From an uncultured Gemmiger sp. (GTDB lineage: Bacteria; Bacillota; Clostridia; Oscillospirales; Ruminococcaceae): 41,081 bases of DNA. The first letter of the stretch is position 1, and every line of letters begins with the position of its first letter. Where the stretch lies: assembly GCA_944388105.1 (NCBI GenBank), contig CALXHN010000012.1, positions 1 to 41,081 on the forward strand, given 5' to 3'. Under the pieces are notes generated by a model that saw only the letters and a list, made by a program, of their open reading frames with translations, made no database searches and was not told where the DNA came from. Below, piece after piece: positions 24,299-32,991 of the stretch. The translations under genes were made by a program, and so were the position numbers.

Positions 24299-25642
24299 AT
24301 GACCAAAAACATTGCCATCATCTCCCTGGGCTGCCCCAAAAACCAGGTGGACGCCGACGTTTTCTGCCACGCCCTCCTCAAGGCGGGGCACCAGACTGTG
24401 GCCGACCCTGCCCAGGCGGACGTGATCATCGTCAACACCTGCGGCTTCATCCAGTCCGCCAAGGAGGAGGCCATCGAGAACATCCTCATGGCCTGCCAGT
24501 ACAAACAGCAGAATCCGGACCTGAAGGTCATTGTCACCGGCTGTCTGGCCGAACGCTACAAGCAGCAGATCGCCTCCGAAATGCCGGAGGTGGACGCGGT
24601 GGTGGGCATCGGCTCCAACGCCGCCCTGCCCGCCATTGTGGAGCGGGTCTGTGCCGCCGGGGCTGACCGGCTGGAAAGCTACGGCCCCAAGACCGATATG
24701 CCCCTGGGCGGCGCCCGGGTCATTTCCACCCCCTCCCATTACGCCTACCTGAAGATCGCCGAAGGCTGCAACAACCGCTGCCGGTACTGCGCCATCCCGC
24801 TGATCCGGGGCCCGCTGCGCAGCCGTCCGCTGGAAGACTGCGTGGCCGAAGCCCGCTGGCTGGCCGGGGAAGGGGTGCGGGAGCTCATCGTGGTGGCCCA
24901 GGACCCCACCGCCTACGGCGAGGACTGGGGCAAGCCCGGAGCGGTCTGCGAGCTGCTGGACCGGCTGAACGAGATCGACGGCATCCGCTGGATCCGCATC
25001 CTGTACGCATACCCGGAGCGCATCACCGACGAATTCATCGCCGCCATGGTGCGCAACAAAAAGGTGGTGCCCTATCTGGACCTGCCCATCCAGCACTGCG
25101 ATGACCGGGTCCTCCAGGCCATGAACCGCCGGGGCGGCCGCCGGGAGATCGAGGACGCCATCACCCGGCTGCGGGCGGCCATCCCGGGCCTGACCCTGCG
25201 CACCACCCTCATCGCCGGCTTCCCCGGTGAGACGGAGGAGGAGTACGCCGAACTGTGCGACTTCGTCAAAACGGTGCGGTTCGACCGGCTGGGCTGCTTT
25301 GCCTACTCGGCGGAAGAAAACACCCCCGCCGCCACCATGGACGGCCAGATCGACGAGGAGGTCAAGCAGCGTCGGGCGGAGCACATCATGGAGATCCAGG
25401 CGGATATCAGCGCCGCCGCCATGGCCGCCAAGGTGGGCAAGACCTTCGAGTGCATCTGTGACGGGGTGGACGACGAGACCGGCATGTATCTGCTGCGCAC
25501 CCAGGCCGACTGCCCGGAGATCGACGGCAACGTGCTGACCCCCGCCGATACCCCCCTGACCCCCGGCGAATTTTACCGCGTGACCATCACCGACAGTGAT
25601 ACATACGACCTGTACGGCTATGTGGAATCCGAGGAGGAGTAA
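24299..25642 (+). CDS. rimO: Ribosomal protein S12 methylthiotransferase
   Basis: RimO adds a methylthio group to an aspartate of ribosomal protein S12, using two iron-sulfur clusters. The 447-residue protein has the N-terminal UPF0004 domain with cysteines C12 (SLGCPKN), C48 (NTCGF) and C82 (TGCLAE), the radical SAM motif C157, C161, C164 in GCNNRCRYC, and a C-terminal TRAM domain from about residue 380. The SLGCPKN and VDAD signature separates it from MiaB. AAAAGGAAA precedes the ATG. pgsA follows within four bases. Confidence 0.96.
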   Translation: MTKNIAIISLGCPKNQVDADVFCHALLKAGHQTVADPAQADVIIVNTCGFIQSAKEEAIENILMACQYKQQNPDLKVIVTGCLAERYKQQIASEMPEVDAVVGIGSNAALPAIVERVCAAGADRLESYGPKTDMPLGGARVISTPSHYAYLKIAEGCNNRCRYCAIPLIRGPLRSRPLEDCVAEARWLAGEGVRELIVVAQDPTAYGEDWGKPGAVCELLDRLNEIDGIRWIRILYAYPERITDEFIAAMVRNKKVVPYLDLPIQHCDDRVLQAMNRRGGRREIEDAITRLRAAIPGLTLRTTLIAGFPGETEEEYAELCDFVKTVRFDRLGCFAYSAEENTPAATMDGQIDEEVKQRRAEHIMEIQADISAAAMAAKVGKTFECICDGVDDETGMYLLRTQADCPEIDGNVLTPADTPLTPGEFYRVTITDSDTYDLYGYVESEEE

Positions 25643-25645
25643 GCA

Positions 25646-26221
25646 ATGAATCTGCCCAACAAGCTGACCCTGCTGCGGGTCGTTCTGGTGCCCGTGTTCA
25701 TGGTGTTTGCGGCGTATGGCCGCATCGGCACCGCCGCCTACAATCCCAACGCCCATCTGGTGGCGGGCATCGTCTTTGCGGTGGCCAGCCTCACCGACTT
25801 CCTGGACGGCTACCTGGCCCGCAAATACCACCTGGTCACCGATTTCGGCAAGTTCATGGACCCCCTGGCGGACAAGATGCTCACCACCGCCGCTTTCATC
25901 TACATGCTGGTGGACGGCCTGTGCTCTCCCGTGGTGCTGGCGGTCATCCTCTTCCGGGAATTCGCCGTGGCCGGCGTGCGGATGATCGCCGCCGGGGCCG
26001 GCACCGTCATTGCCGCCAACATGTGGGGCAAGGTCAAGACGGTGCTGCAGATGCTCACCGTGCTGTTCTACTACTTCGTGCCCTTCTTCATGGGGGATTC
26101 CGACATCATGGCCTTCGGCCTCATCACCCAGGTGCTGTGCTGGCTGGTGGCCCTGGTCACGGTGATCTCCGGCTGTATCTATCTGTGGCAGAACCGCCGC
26201 TGTTTCATGCAGGCAAAATAA
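25646..26221 (+). CDS. pgsA: CDP-diacylglycerol-glycerol-3-phosphate 3-phosphatidyltransferase
   Basis: PgsA makes phosphatidylglycerol phosphate from CDP-diacylglycerol and glycerol 3-phosphate. The 191-residue membrane protein has about five hydrophobic segments and the CDP-alcohol phosphotransferase motif DGYLAR, followed at the usual spacing by G, D and D (DFGKFMDPLAD). The N-terminus NLPNKLTLLRVVLVPVFM is typical. It starts four bases after rimO, and GAGGAG lies across that junction. In many Firmicutes rimO-pgsA-cinA-recA are clustered; here recA-recX come first and cinA is absent. Confidence 0.96.
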   Translation: MNLPNKLTLLRVVLVPVFMVFAAYGRIGTAAYNPNAHLVAGIVFAVASLTDFLDGYLARKYHLVTDFGKFMDPLADKMLTTAAFIYMLVDGLCSPVVLAVILFREFAVAGVRMIAAGAGTVIAANMWGKVKTVLQMLTVLFYYFVPFFMGDSDIMAFGLITQVLCWLVALVTVISGCIYLWQNRRCFMQAK

Positions 26222-26234
26222 GCGTCGCCAGCCC

Positions 26235-26263
26235 TTGCGCCGCTGCGGCGCCGGGGCTATAAT
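26235..26263 (+). promoter_or_regulatory. cysS promoter
   Basis: TTGCGC (26235-26240), 17 bases and TATAAT (26258-26263), about 47 bases before the cysS ATG. The leader is too short for a T-box. Confidence 0.7.
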
Positions 26264-26310
26264 GAAACAGCAAGGAAGATCCCGAAACCATCCGGAAAGG
26301 AAGCTCCGTT

Positions 26311-27705
26311 ATGCAGATTTTCAACACCCTGACCCGCCAGAAGGAAGAATTCGTCCCCCAGACCCCCGGGGAATACCGCATCTACGTCTGCGGGCCCACG
26401 GTCTACAACTATATCCATGTGGGCAACGCCCGCCCCATGATCGTCTTCGACACCCTGCGCCGCTATCTGGAATACCAGGGCAACAAGGTGTATTACGTTT
26501 CCAACATCACCGATATTGACGACAAGCTCATCGCCAAGGGCCAGCAGGAGGGCGTCTCCATGCAGGAGGTGGCCCGCAAGTTCGAGGCCGAGTACATCAA
26601 GGACTCCGAAGGCCTGAACGTCAAGGAGCCCACCGTCCGCCCCCGTGCCACCGAACATATCGGCGAGATCATCAAGATCGTCAAGGACCTGGTGGCTTCC
26701 GGCCACGCCTACCCTGCCCGCAACGGGGACGTGTACTTCCGGGTCAAGTCCGATCCGGGCTACGGCAAGCTGAGCCACCTGAACCTGGACGACCTGGAAA
26801 GCGGCAACCGCGCCCTGCGCAGCCAGATGGACGACGACCTGAAGGAAGACCCGGCGGATTTTGCCGTCTGGAAGGCCGCCAAACCCGGCGAGCCCTACTG
26901 GGACAGCCCCTGGGGCCACGGCCGCCCCGGCTGGCACATCGAGTGCAGCGCCATGGCCCGCAAGCATCTGGGCAAGACCATCGACCTGCACTGCGGCGGT
27001 CAGGACCTGATCTTCCCCCATCATGAAAACGAGATCGCCCAGTCGGAGTGCGCCAACGGCTGCACCTTCAGCCGGTACTGGATGCACAACGGGTTCCTGA
27101 ACATCAACAACCAGAAGATGTCCAAGAGCGCCAACAACTTCTTCACCGTGCGGGAGATCGCGGACAAGTACGGCTATGAGCCCATCCGGTACTTCATGCT
27201 CACCGCCGGCTACCGCATGCCCCTGAACTACACGGTGGAGCTCATCGAAAGCTGCAAGAACTCTCTGGAACGGCTGTATACCTGCCGGGACAACCTGGAC
27301 TTTGCCATCGAGCATGCCCACGGCACCGACACCACCCTGGCGGAGAAGGCCCAGGAAGCCAGGAAGAAGTTCGTCACCGCCATGGACGATGACCTGAACA
27401 CCCCCGACGCCCTGGCCGCCATCTTTGAGTTCGTCAAGGAGATCAACACCCTGTCCGATTCCGCGGACAAGGCCAGCCTGCAGGCTGCCGCCGATATGTT
27501 CGATGAGCTGACCGGCGTGCTGGGCCTGGTGTACAACCGCAAGACCTCGGCCATCCCCCAGGAAGTCACCGACCTGGTGGCCGAGCGCGCTGCCGCCAAG
27601 AAGGCCAAGGACTGGGCCCGTGCCGACGCCATCCGCGCCCAGCTCACCGAGATGGGCTGGAGCGTGGCCGATACCGCCCAGGGCCCCCAGATCAGCAAGC
27701 TGTAA
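26311..27705 (+). CDS. cysS: Cysteinyl-tRNA synthetase
   Basis: The enzyme charges tRNA-Cys with cysteine in the cytoplasm. The 464-residue protein has the HIGH-type motif HVGN (YIHVGNARP), zinc ligands including the cysteine of YVCGPTVYN and the later DLHCGGQDL with FPHHENE, and KMSKS (269-273). The C-terminal helical anticodon-binding region includes the [10 protein letters not shown] signature. The ATG follows GGAAAGGAAG. It has its own promoter and terminator, so it is probably expressed alone or with pgsA. Confidence 0.98.
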   Translation: MQIFNTLTRQKEEFVPQTPGEYRIYVCGPTVYNYIHVGNARPMIVFDTLRRYLEYQGNKVYYVSNITDIDDKLIAKGQQEGVSMQEVARKFEAEYIKDSEGLNVKEPTVRPRATEHIGEIIKIVKDLVASGHAYPARNGDVYFRVKSDPGYGKLSHLNLDDLESGNRALRSQMDDDLKEDPADFAVWKAAKPGEPYWDSPWGHGRPGWHIECSAMARKHLGKTIDLHCGGQDLIFPHHENEIAQSECANGCTFSRYWMHNGFLNINNQKMSKSANNFFTVREIADKYGYEPIRYFMLTAGYRMPLNYTVELIESCKNSLERLYTCRDNLDFAIEHAHGTDTTLAEKAQEARKKFVTAMDDDLNTPDALAAIFEFVKEINTLSDSADKASLQAAADMFDELTGVLGLVYNRKTSAIPQEVTDLVAERAAAKKAKDWARADAIRAQLTEMGWSVADTAQGPQISKL

Positions 27706-27717
27706 TCAACAAACCGT

Positions 27718-27767
27718 CAGGAATGGGCAGACATTGCGCCACGGGGCGCAGCTCATTCCTGTTTTTT
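27718..27767 (+). terminator. Terminator after cysS
   Basis: CAGGAATG and CATTCCTG form the base of a long hairpin with an inner GCGCC/GGCGC stem, followed by TTTTTT. Only about 40 bases then remain before the next gene, and I see no promoter in them. Confidence 0.8.
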
Positions 27768-27807
27768 GTATCCGGCGCGCACCGCGCCCCTACGGAAAGA
27801 CCTGCGT

Positions 27808-30800
27808 ATGTACAAAGAACGCCTGAAACTATCCCCGGAGTGGAAAGCCTTCCTGCCGGTGCTGGCCGCTGCCTTTGCGGTGCGGCTGGTGCTGGCCGCC
27901 GTGACCCAGGGCTATACCTACGATATGTCCTGCTTCATCGCCTGGGGCGAAAGACTCCTGCATGAAGGTCCTGCCGCCTTTTACAGCGCGGACTACTTTG
28001 CGGATTATCCCCCCGGCTACCTGCCGGTGCTGGCCCTGGTGGCGGCGGTGCGGGGGCTGCTCGGCCTGACGGGGGACTCTGCCCCGGGACGGGTGCTGCT
28101 GGTTTTGGTGCCCTCCCTGTGCGACTGCGCCATCGCCGCCCTGGTCTACCGGGAAGCCCTGCACGGGGTGAAAGATCCCGCCCAGGCACGGCGCATGGGC
28201 ATCTTTGCCGCGTTCTGTCCGCTGCTGCTCTTTGCCACCGGTGTGTGGAAGCAGGTGGATGCCGCTTTCGTGCTGCCGCTGCTGTTCTGCTTCTGGCTGC
28301 TGGAACGCCGCCGGTATCTGCCCGCGGCCTTCCTGTACGGGGTGGCGCTGGCCATCAAACCCCAGGCCCTGCTGGCCGGACCGGTGCTGGCCCTCTGCTT
28401 TGTGCTGGGGGTGGCCGACGGGGCAGGGCAGGGGCCCAAGGCCGCTGCCCGGGCGGTGGGCCGCATCTTCGGCGGAGCGGCCCTGGCACTGGCGGTGCCT
28501 CTGGCTGCCGGACTGCCCTTCTACGGTCCGGTGCGGCTGCTCCCCTCCCTGGTGGAAAAGTACATCTCCACCTCCTCCGGCTACCCCTACGCCACCATCA
28601 ACGCCTTCAACTGGTTTGCTGCCCTGGGCGGCAACTGGACCCCGCTGACGGACCCCGTGGTGGGGCCGGTCACCTGGGGTATGCTGAGCATCTTCAACAT
28701 TGCGGTCCTCACCCTGGCCGTGCTGGCCCTGGGCATCATCGCCTGGGCCGCCGACCGCAAAGCCCCCCGGGAAAAACGCCGGTTTTCCCCGCTGCTGCTG
28801 GCCGGCTTCTATCTGGTGGGCATCTTCACCTTCGCCCACTGCATGCATGAGCGCTATCTGGTGCCCGGTATGCTGCTGGTATTGCTGGCCGCCGCCCGCT
28901 GGAACGACCTGCGCCTGTACGGGGTCGCCTTCGGGCTCTCCCTCACCGGCTTCCTGAACCTGGCCGCCGTCTACACCCAGGTTGGCACCGAGGACGAATG
29001 GCTCACCTCCGCCGCCAGCCGGCTGTTCACCCAGCTGGTGGGCTTTGCCGAGACCGCCGCCTTCGTGCTGCTGGCCTTTACCGCCTGGACCCTATGCCGC
29101 CACGGCCTGACCTCCCCCATGGGACCCCGGATGGGCCGGAGCGGGGAACGGACGCTGCGGTTTTCCCGGGCGGCCCAGAGCATCGCCCTGCCCGACACCC
29201 AGCCCCGCTGGACCCGGCGGGAGGTGCTGGCCCTGCTGGGGCTCACCGCCGCCACCGCGGTGCTCAGCTTCACCTACCTGGGCAGCCTGACCGCCCCCCA
29301 GAACCCGCTGGATGCCACCGACACCACCGTGACCCAGACCGTCACCCTGCAGGGGGACGCCGCCGAACTGTGGATCTACCCCGGCATCAGCACGGGGGGC
29401 AGCCTGACCGTTACCCTGAACAGCGGCATGGACCTGTACACCCAGGAACTGGGATACTCCACCGTTTTCAGCTGGGAGTCGGTGTCCATGCAGATCCCTG
29501 CAGGCACCACCCTGCAGATCACGGTGAACAACGCCCAGATCTTTGAACTGGCCCTGCGTTCCGCTGACGGTTCCCTGGTGCCGGTGGAGGGCGGGGGCGA
29601 GATGTTCGACGAACAATCCGCCGTGCCCGAAACCATCAGCCAGCTGAACAGCATGTACTTTGATGAGATCTACCACGGCCGTACCGGGTATGAACTGCTC
29701 CACGCCCTGAAAGTGTACGAGACCACCCACCCGCCTCTGGGCAAGGATTTCATCATGCTGGGCATTGCCCTCTTCGGCATGACCGGCTTCGGCTGGCGGT
29801 TCTCCGGCACCCTGTTCGGGGTACTGCTGGTGCCCCTGGCCTGGTGCTTCGGCCGCCGCCTCACCCGTCGTGTGTGGGCGGGGGCGCTGGCCGGGTGCCT
29901 GCTGGCGCTGGACTTCATGCGCTTTGCCCAGAGCCGCATCGCCACCATTGATATCTACGGCACCTTCTTCATCCTGCTGGGGGCCTACTTCATGCTGTGG
30001 TACTGCCAGAGCGTGCTGGAAAAAGGGGTCATGAAATCCCTGTGGCCCATGGCCCTGGGGGGACTGGCCTTCGGGCTGGGCTGTGCCTCCAAGTGGACCG
30101 GCATCTATGCCGGGGCGGGACTGGCCATCCTCTACCTGGGGGTACTGTACGCCCGGTGGAAGCAGCACAAGCCCGGTTTCTGGCGGGAATTCCGCACCGC
30201 CGCCCTGGGCGGCGTCATGTTCTATGTGCTGCTGCCTTTTGTGATCTATCTGGCCTCCTACCTGCCCTACCTCTGGCGGGACCCCTCCTTCGGACTCAAG
30301 GACTGGTGGGACTGCCAGACCTATATGTTCTGGTACCACTCCACCCTCAAGGCCACCCATCCCTTTGAGAGCCGCTGGTACACCTGGCTGCTGGGGCTGC
30401 GCCCGGTGTGGTATTACCAGAACACCCACCTGGCTGCCGGACTCAAGGGCAGCATCGCGGGCCTGGGCGGACCGGTCATCTGGCTGGCGGGGCTGGCGGC
30501 CATCCTGCTGCTGTTCTGGCGGCAGATCAGCGGCCGGGGCACCCGCACCGGCATGGGGGTGCTGATCCTCTACGCCACCCAGCTGGTGCCCTGGATGCTG
30601 GTCACCCGCTGCACTTTCCTGTACCACTATTTCCCCAGCTCCCTGTTCTGTCTGGCAGCCATCGTGCTGGTGCTGGGGGGCGCCCGCAACCAGCAGCGGG
30701 CCAAGCGCATCGGCGTGGGGCTGACGGCGGCATCCCTGGTGCTGTTCGTGGCCTACTACCCGGCCTTGTCCGGTCTGCCGGTGCCGGAATTCTGGGCCCG

Positions 30801-30837
30801 GTGCCTGGAAATCCTTCCCAGCTTCGGATTTTATTGA
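27808..30837 (+). CDS. Tandem GT-C membrane glycosyltransferase (C-terminal PMT/GT39-like unit)
   Basis: The ATG at 27808 follows GGAAAG, giving 1009 residues with some twenty hydrophobic segments. The N-terminal unit (about 10-420) has a GT-C-type first loop, YTYDMSCFIAWGERLL, and a DYPPGYLPVLAL motif, like polyprenyl-phosphate mannosyltransferases. A linker follows (to about 470), then a helix (about 473-493) and a beta-rich extracytoplasmic stretch (about 500-605). The C-terminal unit (617-1009) looks like protein O-mannosyltransferase: YFDEIYHGRTGYELL with the DE motif (619-620), THPPLGKDF, and RFAQSRIATIDIYGTFF. GT39 enzymes move mannose from polyprenyl phosphate to a protein or glycan outside the membrane. 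Substrate unknown. It has a terminator behind it. Confidence 0.85.
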   Translation: MYKERLKLSPEWKAFLPVLAAAFAVRLVLAAVTQGYTYDMSCFIAWGERLLHEGPAAFYSADYFADYPPGYLPVLALVAAVRGLLGLTGDSAPGRVLLVLVPSLCDCAIAALVYREALHGVKDPAQARRMGIFAAFCPLLLFATGVWKQVDAAFVLPLLFCFWLLERRRYLPAAFLYGVALAIKPQALLAGPVLALCFVLGVADGAGQGPKAAARAVGRIFGGAALALAVPLAAGLPFYGPVRLLPSLVEKYISTSSGYPYATINAFNWFAALGGNWTPLTDPVVGPVTWGMLSIFNIAVLTLAVLALGIIAWAADRKAPREKRRFSPLLLAGFYLVGIFTFAHCMHERYLVPGMLLVLLAAARWNDLRLYGVAFGLSLTGFLNLAAVYTQVGTEDEWLTSAASRLFTQLVGFAETAAFVLLAFTAWTLCRHGLTSPMGPRMGRSGERTLRFSRAAQSIALPDTQPRWTRREVLALLGLTAATAVLSFTYLGSLTAPQNPLDATDTTVTQTVTLQGDAAELWIYPGISTGGSLTVTLNSGMDLYTQELGYSTVFSWESVSMQIPAGTTLQITVNNAQIFELALRSADGSLVPVEGGGEMFDEQSAVPETISQLNSMYFDEIYHGRTGYELLHALKVYETTHPPLGKDFIMLGIALFGMTGFGWRFSGTLFGVLLVPLAWCFGRRLTRRVWAGALAGCLLALDFMRFAQSRIATIDIYGTFFILLGAYFMLWYCQSVLEKGVMKSLWPMALGGLAFGLGCASKWTGIYAGAGLAILYLGVLYARWKQHKPGFWREFRTAALGGVMFYVLLPFVIYLASYLPYLWRDPSFGLKDWWDCQTYMFWYHSTLKATHPFESRWYTWLLGLRPVWYYQNTHLAAGLKGSIAGLGGPVIWLAGLAAILLLFWRQISGRGTRTGMGVLILYATQLVPWMLVTRCTFLYHYFPSSLFCLAAIVLVLGGARNQQRAKRIGVGLTAASLVLFVAYYPALSGLPVPEFWARCLEILPSFGFY

Positions 30838-30843
30838 GAGCAG

Positions 30844-30876
30844 AACGGCTCCTGCCTGCAGGCGGGGGCCGTTTTT
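30844..30876 (+). terminator. Terminator after the tandem GT-C gene
   Basis: AACGGCTCCTGCC pairs with GGCGGGGGCCGTT around TGCA (two G-T pairs), followed by a T-run. It separates the glycosyltransferase from the van cluster. Confidence 0.88.
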
Positions 30877-30921
30877 GGTTTCTGCAAAGGATTTCTGGTT
30901 GTAAACACTGGCCCGCCTTTG

Positions 30922-30951
30922 TTGGCGGGGGCGGGGACGCTGTGGTATAAT
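30922..30951 (+). promoter_or_regulatory. vanRS promoter
   Basis: TTGGCG (30922-30927), an 18-base spacer and TATAAT (30946-30951), about 40 bases before vanR. I saw no VanR-box-like sequence here, so vanRS may be made at a constant rate. Confidence 0.7.
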
Positions 30952-30989
30952 AAACAGCAAGTCATACAGCAAAAGGGGGAAATGACCGC

Positions 30990-31685
30990 ATGCCGGATAT
31001 TCTGGTGGTGGATGATGAACGGGAAATTGCCGACCTGGTGGGGGTGTACCTGCGCAACGAGGCCTTCACGGTGCGCACCGCCGCCACCGCCGCCGAAGCG
31101 CTGGACGCCATCCGGCAGTCCCCGCCCGACCTGGCCCTGCTGGACGTGATGCTGCCGGATATGGACGGCTTTGCCCTGTGCCAGCAGATCCGGCGGGAAC
31201 ATCTTTTCCCCATCATCATGCTCACCGCCCGGGTGCAGGATATGGACAAGATCACCGGCCTGACCCTGGGGGCGGACGATTACATCACCAAGCCCTTCAA
31301 TCCCCTGGAACTGGTGGCCCGGGTCAAGGGCCAGCTGCGGCGGTACATCCGGTACAATCCGGCCGGGGCCGCCGCGCCCGCCGACCCGGAGGAATACGAC
31401 ATCCACGGGCTGGCCATCGCCAAAAACTCCCACAAATGCACCCTGTACGGCAAAGAGGTGGCCCTGACGCCGTTGGAATTTTCCATCCTGTGGTATCTGT
31501 GCAGCCACCGGGGCAAGGTGGTCTCCAGCGAAGAGCTGTTCGAGGCGGTGTGGGGCGAAAAATACCTGGACAGCAACAACACCGTGATGTCCCACATCGC
31601 CCGCCTGCGGGAAAAACTGGGCGAAGCGCCGCGGCATCCCAAGTTCATCAAGACCGTGTGGGGGGTGGGCTACACCGTTGAATAA
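30990..31685 (+). CDS. vanR: VanR-type response regulator
   Basis: This 231-residue OmpR-family regulator has the receiver residues VVDDE, D52 in LLDVMLPDMDG, T79 and K101 in ITKPF, and a winged-helix C-terminus with LTPLEFSILWYLCSHRGKVV, NNTVMSHIARLREKL and VWGVGYTVE. These are close to VanR of vanG-type clusters. It is expected to bind DNA when phosphorylated by VanS and switch on vanG-vanXY-vanT. GGGGGAAA precedes the ATG. The vanS start lies inside its last codons (overlap of eight bases). The call as VanR, not a generic PhoB-like regulator, rests mainly on the downstream genes. Confidence 0.9.
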   Translation: MPDILVVDDEREIADLVGVYLRNEAFTVRTAATAAEALDAIRQSPPDLALLDVMLPDMDGFALCQQIRREHLFPIIMLTARVQDMDKITGLTLGADDYITKPFNPLELVARVKGQLRRYIRYNPAGAAAPADPEEYDIHGLAIAKNSHKCTLYGKEVALTPLEFSILWYLCSHRGKVVSSEELFEAVWGEKYLDSNNTVMSHIARLREKLGEAPRHPKFIKTVWGVGYTVE

Positions 31686-32856
31686 GCTTTTCAAAAAGCG
31701 GCGGGGCACCCGCAAACCCCGCACGCCCTACTACGGCCGCAGCCCCATGGGTCTGCTGGCCCTTTACCTGCTGGCTATGCTGGGGGTGGTTCTGGGCACC
31801 GTCCTGCTCTTTTTTGCGGGCTATGCCCTGTACCGCTCCATCCGGGACCTGTACTGGACCAGCTTTGAGGACGCCCGCCTCTTTCCCGTCCAGATGCTCC
31901 TGCTGGGGTTGTACAGCGTGGCCCGGTTCGTGCGGGACATCGCCCTGTTCCTGGTCTGGATGCTGCTGGCCGTGGGCTGGATGGCAGTGACCTATCTGTT
32001 TCTGCGGTGGGGGCAGCGGGACCTGAGCCGGGTCATTGCCATGGCCGACCGCCTGACCGATCCCTCCAAAGGGGAGATCGAACTGCCTCCCGCCCTGGCG
32101 GAAGCCGAAGTGCGGCTGAAGCTGGCCCGCCAGAAGGCCCTGACCGACGCCGCAGCCGCCCGGGAAGCGGAACAGCGGAAAAACGACCTGATCATGTACC
32201 TGGCCCATGACCTGAAAACCCCGCTGACCAGCGTCATCGGCTACCTGACCCTGCTGCAGGACGAACCCCAGATCAGCACCGAGATGCGGGCCCGGTATAC
32301 CGGCATTGCCCTGCACAAGGCCCAGCGCCTGGAAGACCTGATCAACGAATTCTTTGAGATCACCCGGTTCAATCTTTCCCGCCTGGAACTGGACACCCAG
32401 CCGGTGGACCTGAAACGGCTGCTGGAACAGGTGGCCAGCGAGTTTGAACCGGTGTTCCGGGAAAAAGAGCTGCACTGCACCCTGGACCTGCCCGCCGAGC
32501 TGCGGTGTGAAGGGGACCCGGACAAACTGGCCCGGGTGTTCGACAATCTTCTGCGCAACGCCGAACATTACAGCTTCCCCGGCACCTGTGTGCAGATCCG
32601 GGCGGAGCAGGGGGCGGATACCGTCACCCTGCAGTTCACCAATGCCGGACGCACCATCCCGCCGGAAAAGCTGGACCGTCTGTTTGAGCAGTTCTTCCGG
32701 CTGGATTCCTCCCGGGGCACCTCCTCCGGCGGGGCGGGGCTGGGGCTGGCCATCGCCCGCCAGATCGTCCAGGCCCACGGCGGCACCATCCGGGCCGACA
32801 GCGCCGACAACACCATCACCTTCACCGTCACCCTGCCTGCCGCAAGAAATTCGTAA
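31678..32856 (+). CDS. vanS: VanS-type sensor histidine kinase
   Basis: From a TTG at 31678 this 392-residue kinase has a basic N-terminus, two helices (about 25-50 and 85-109) with a short loop of some 35 residues between, and a HAMP-like linker. The histidine is H177 in YLAHDLKTPLTSVIGYL, the VanS form of the H box. The ATP-binding domain has NLLRNAEHYSFPGT (N box) and GGAGLGLAIARQIV. In the vanG family VanS detects glycopeptides or the cell-wall damage they cause and controls VanR. The stop codon lies within the inverted repeat that precedes vanG. Confidence 0.9.
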   Translation: MNKLFKKRRGTRKPRTPYYGRSPMGLLALYLLAMLGVVLGTVLLFFAGYALYRSIRDLYWTSFEDARLFPVQMLLLGLYSVARFVRDIALFLVWMLLAVGWMAVTYLFLRWGQRDLSRVIAMADRLTDPSKGEIELPPALAEAEVRLKLARQKALTDAAAAREAEQRKNDLIMYLAHDLKTPLTSVIGYLTLLQDEPQISTEMRARYTGIALHKAQRLEDLINEFFEITRFNLSRLELDTQPVDLKRLLEQVASEFEPVFREKELHCTLDLPAELRCEGDPDKLARVFDNLLRNAEHYSFPGTCVQIRAEQGADTVTLQFTNAGRTIPPEKLDRLFEQFFRLDSSRGTSSGGAGLGLAIARQIVQAHGGTIRADSADNTITFTVTLPAARNS

Positions 32857-32873
32857 GAATTTCGCATACAAAT
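32846..32873 (+). promoter_or_regulatory. Candidate VanR binding site upstream of vanG
   Basis: GAAATTC-GTAA-GAATTTC (32846-32863) is a perfect seven-base inverted repeat. Within it TCGTAAGAATTT (32851-32862) fits nine of ten fixed positions of the 12-base VanR sequence TCGTANGAAANT, as I recall it from the vanA work. A weaker copy, TCGCATACAAAT, starts 11 bases later (32862-32873), one helical turn away. The site ends about 50 bases before an extended -10 box. Confidence 0.6.
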
Positions 32874-32919
32874 CACAAACACCCCGCAAGGCGGCCTGCA
32901 AACAACCCGCGCCCTGTTT

Positions 32920-32928
32920 TGCTACCAT
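32920..32928 (+). promoter_or_regulatory. Extended -10 of the vanG promoter, no -35 box
   Basis: TGCTACCAT is an extended -10 element with no recognisable -35 hexamer 17 bases upstream, as expected for an activator-dependent promoter. The start would fall near 32935, about 57 bases before vanG. Confidence 0.5.
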
Positions 32929-32991
32929 AAAGGAGCAAGGCAGGGCGCTTTGTGCTGGCAAAATTTCTGCGTCCTGCAAGGAGGAATCCCC

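Noticed and set aside
26222..26310. T-box riboswitch before cysS
   Set aside because: The leader is only about 40 bases, and no T-box sequence or terminator hairpin is present.
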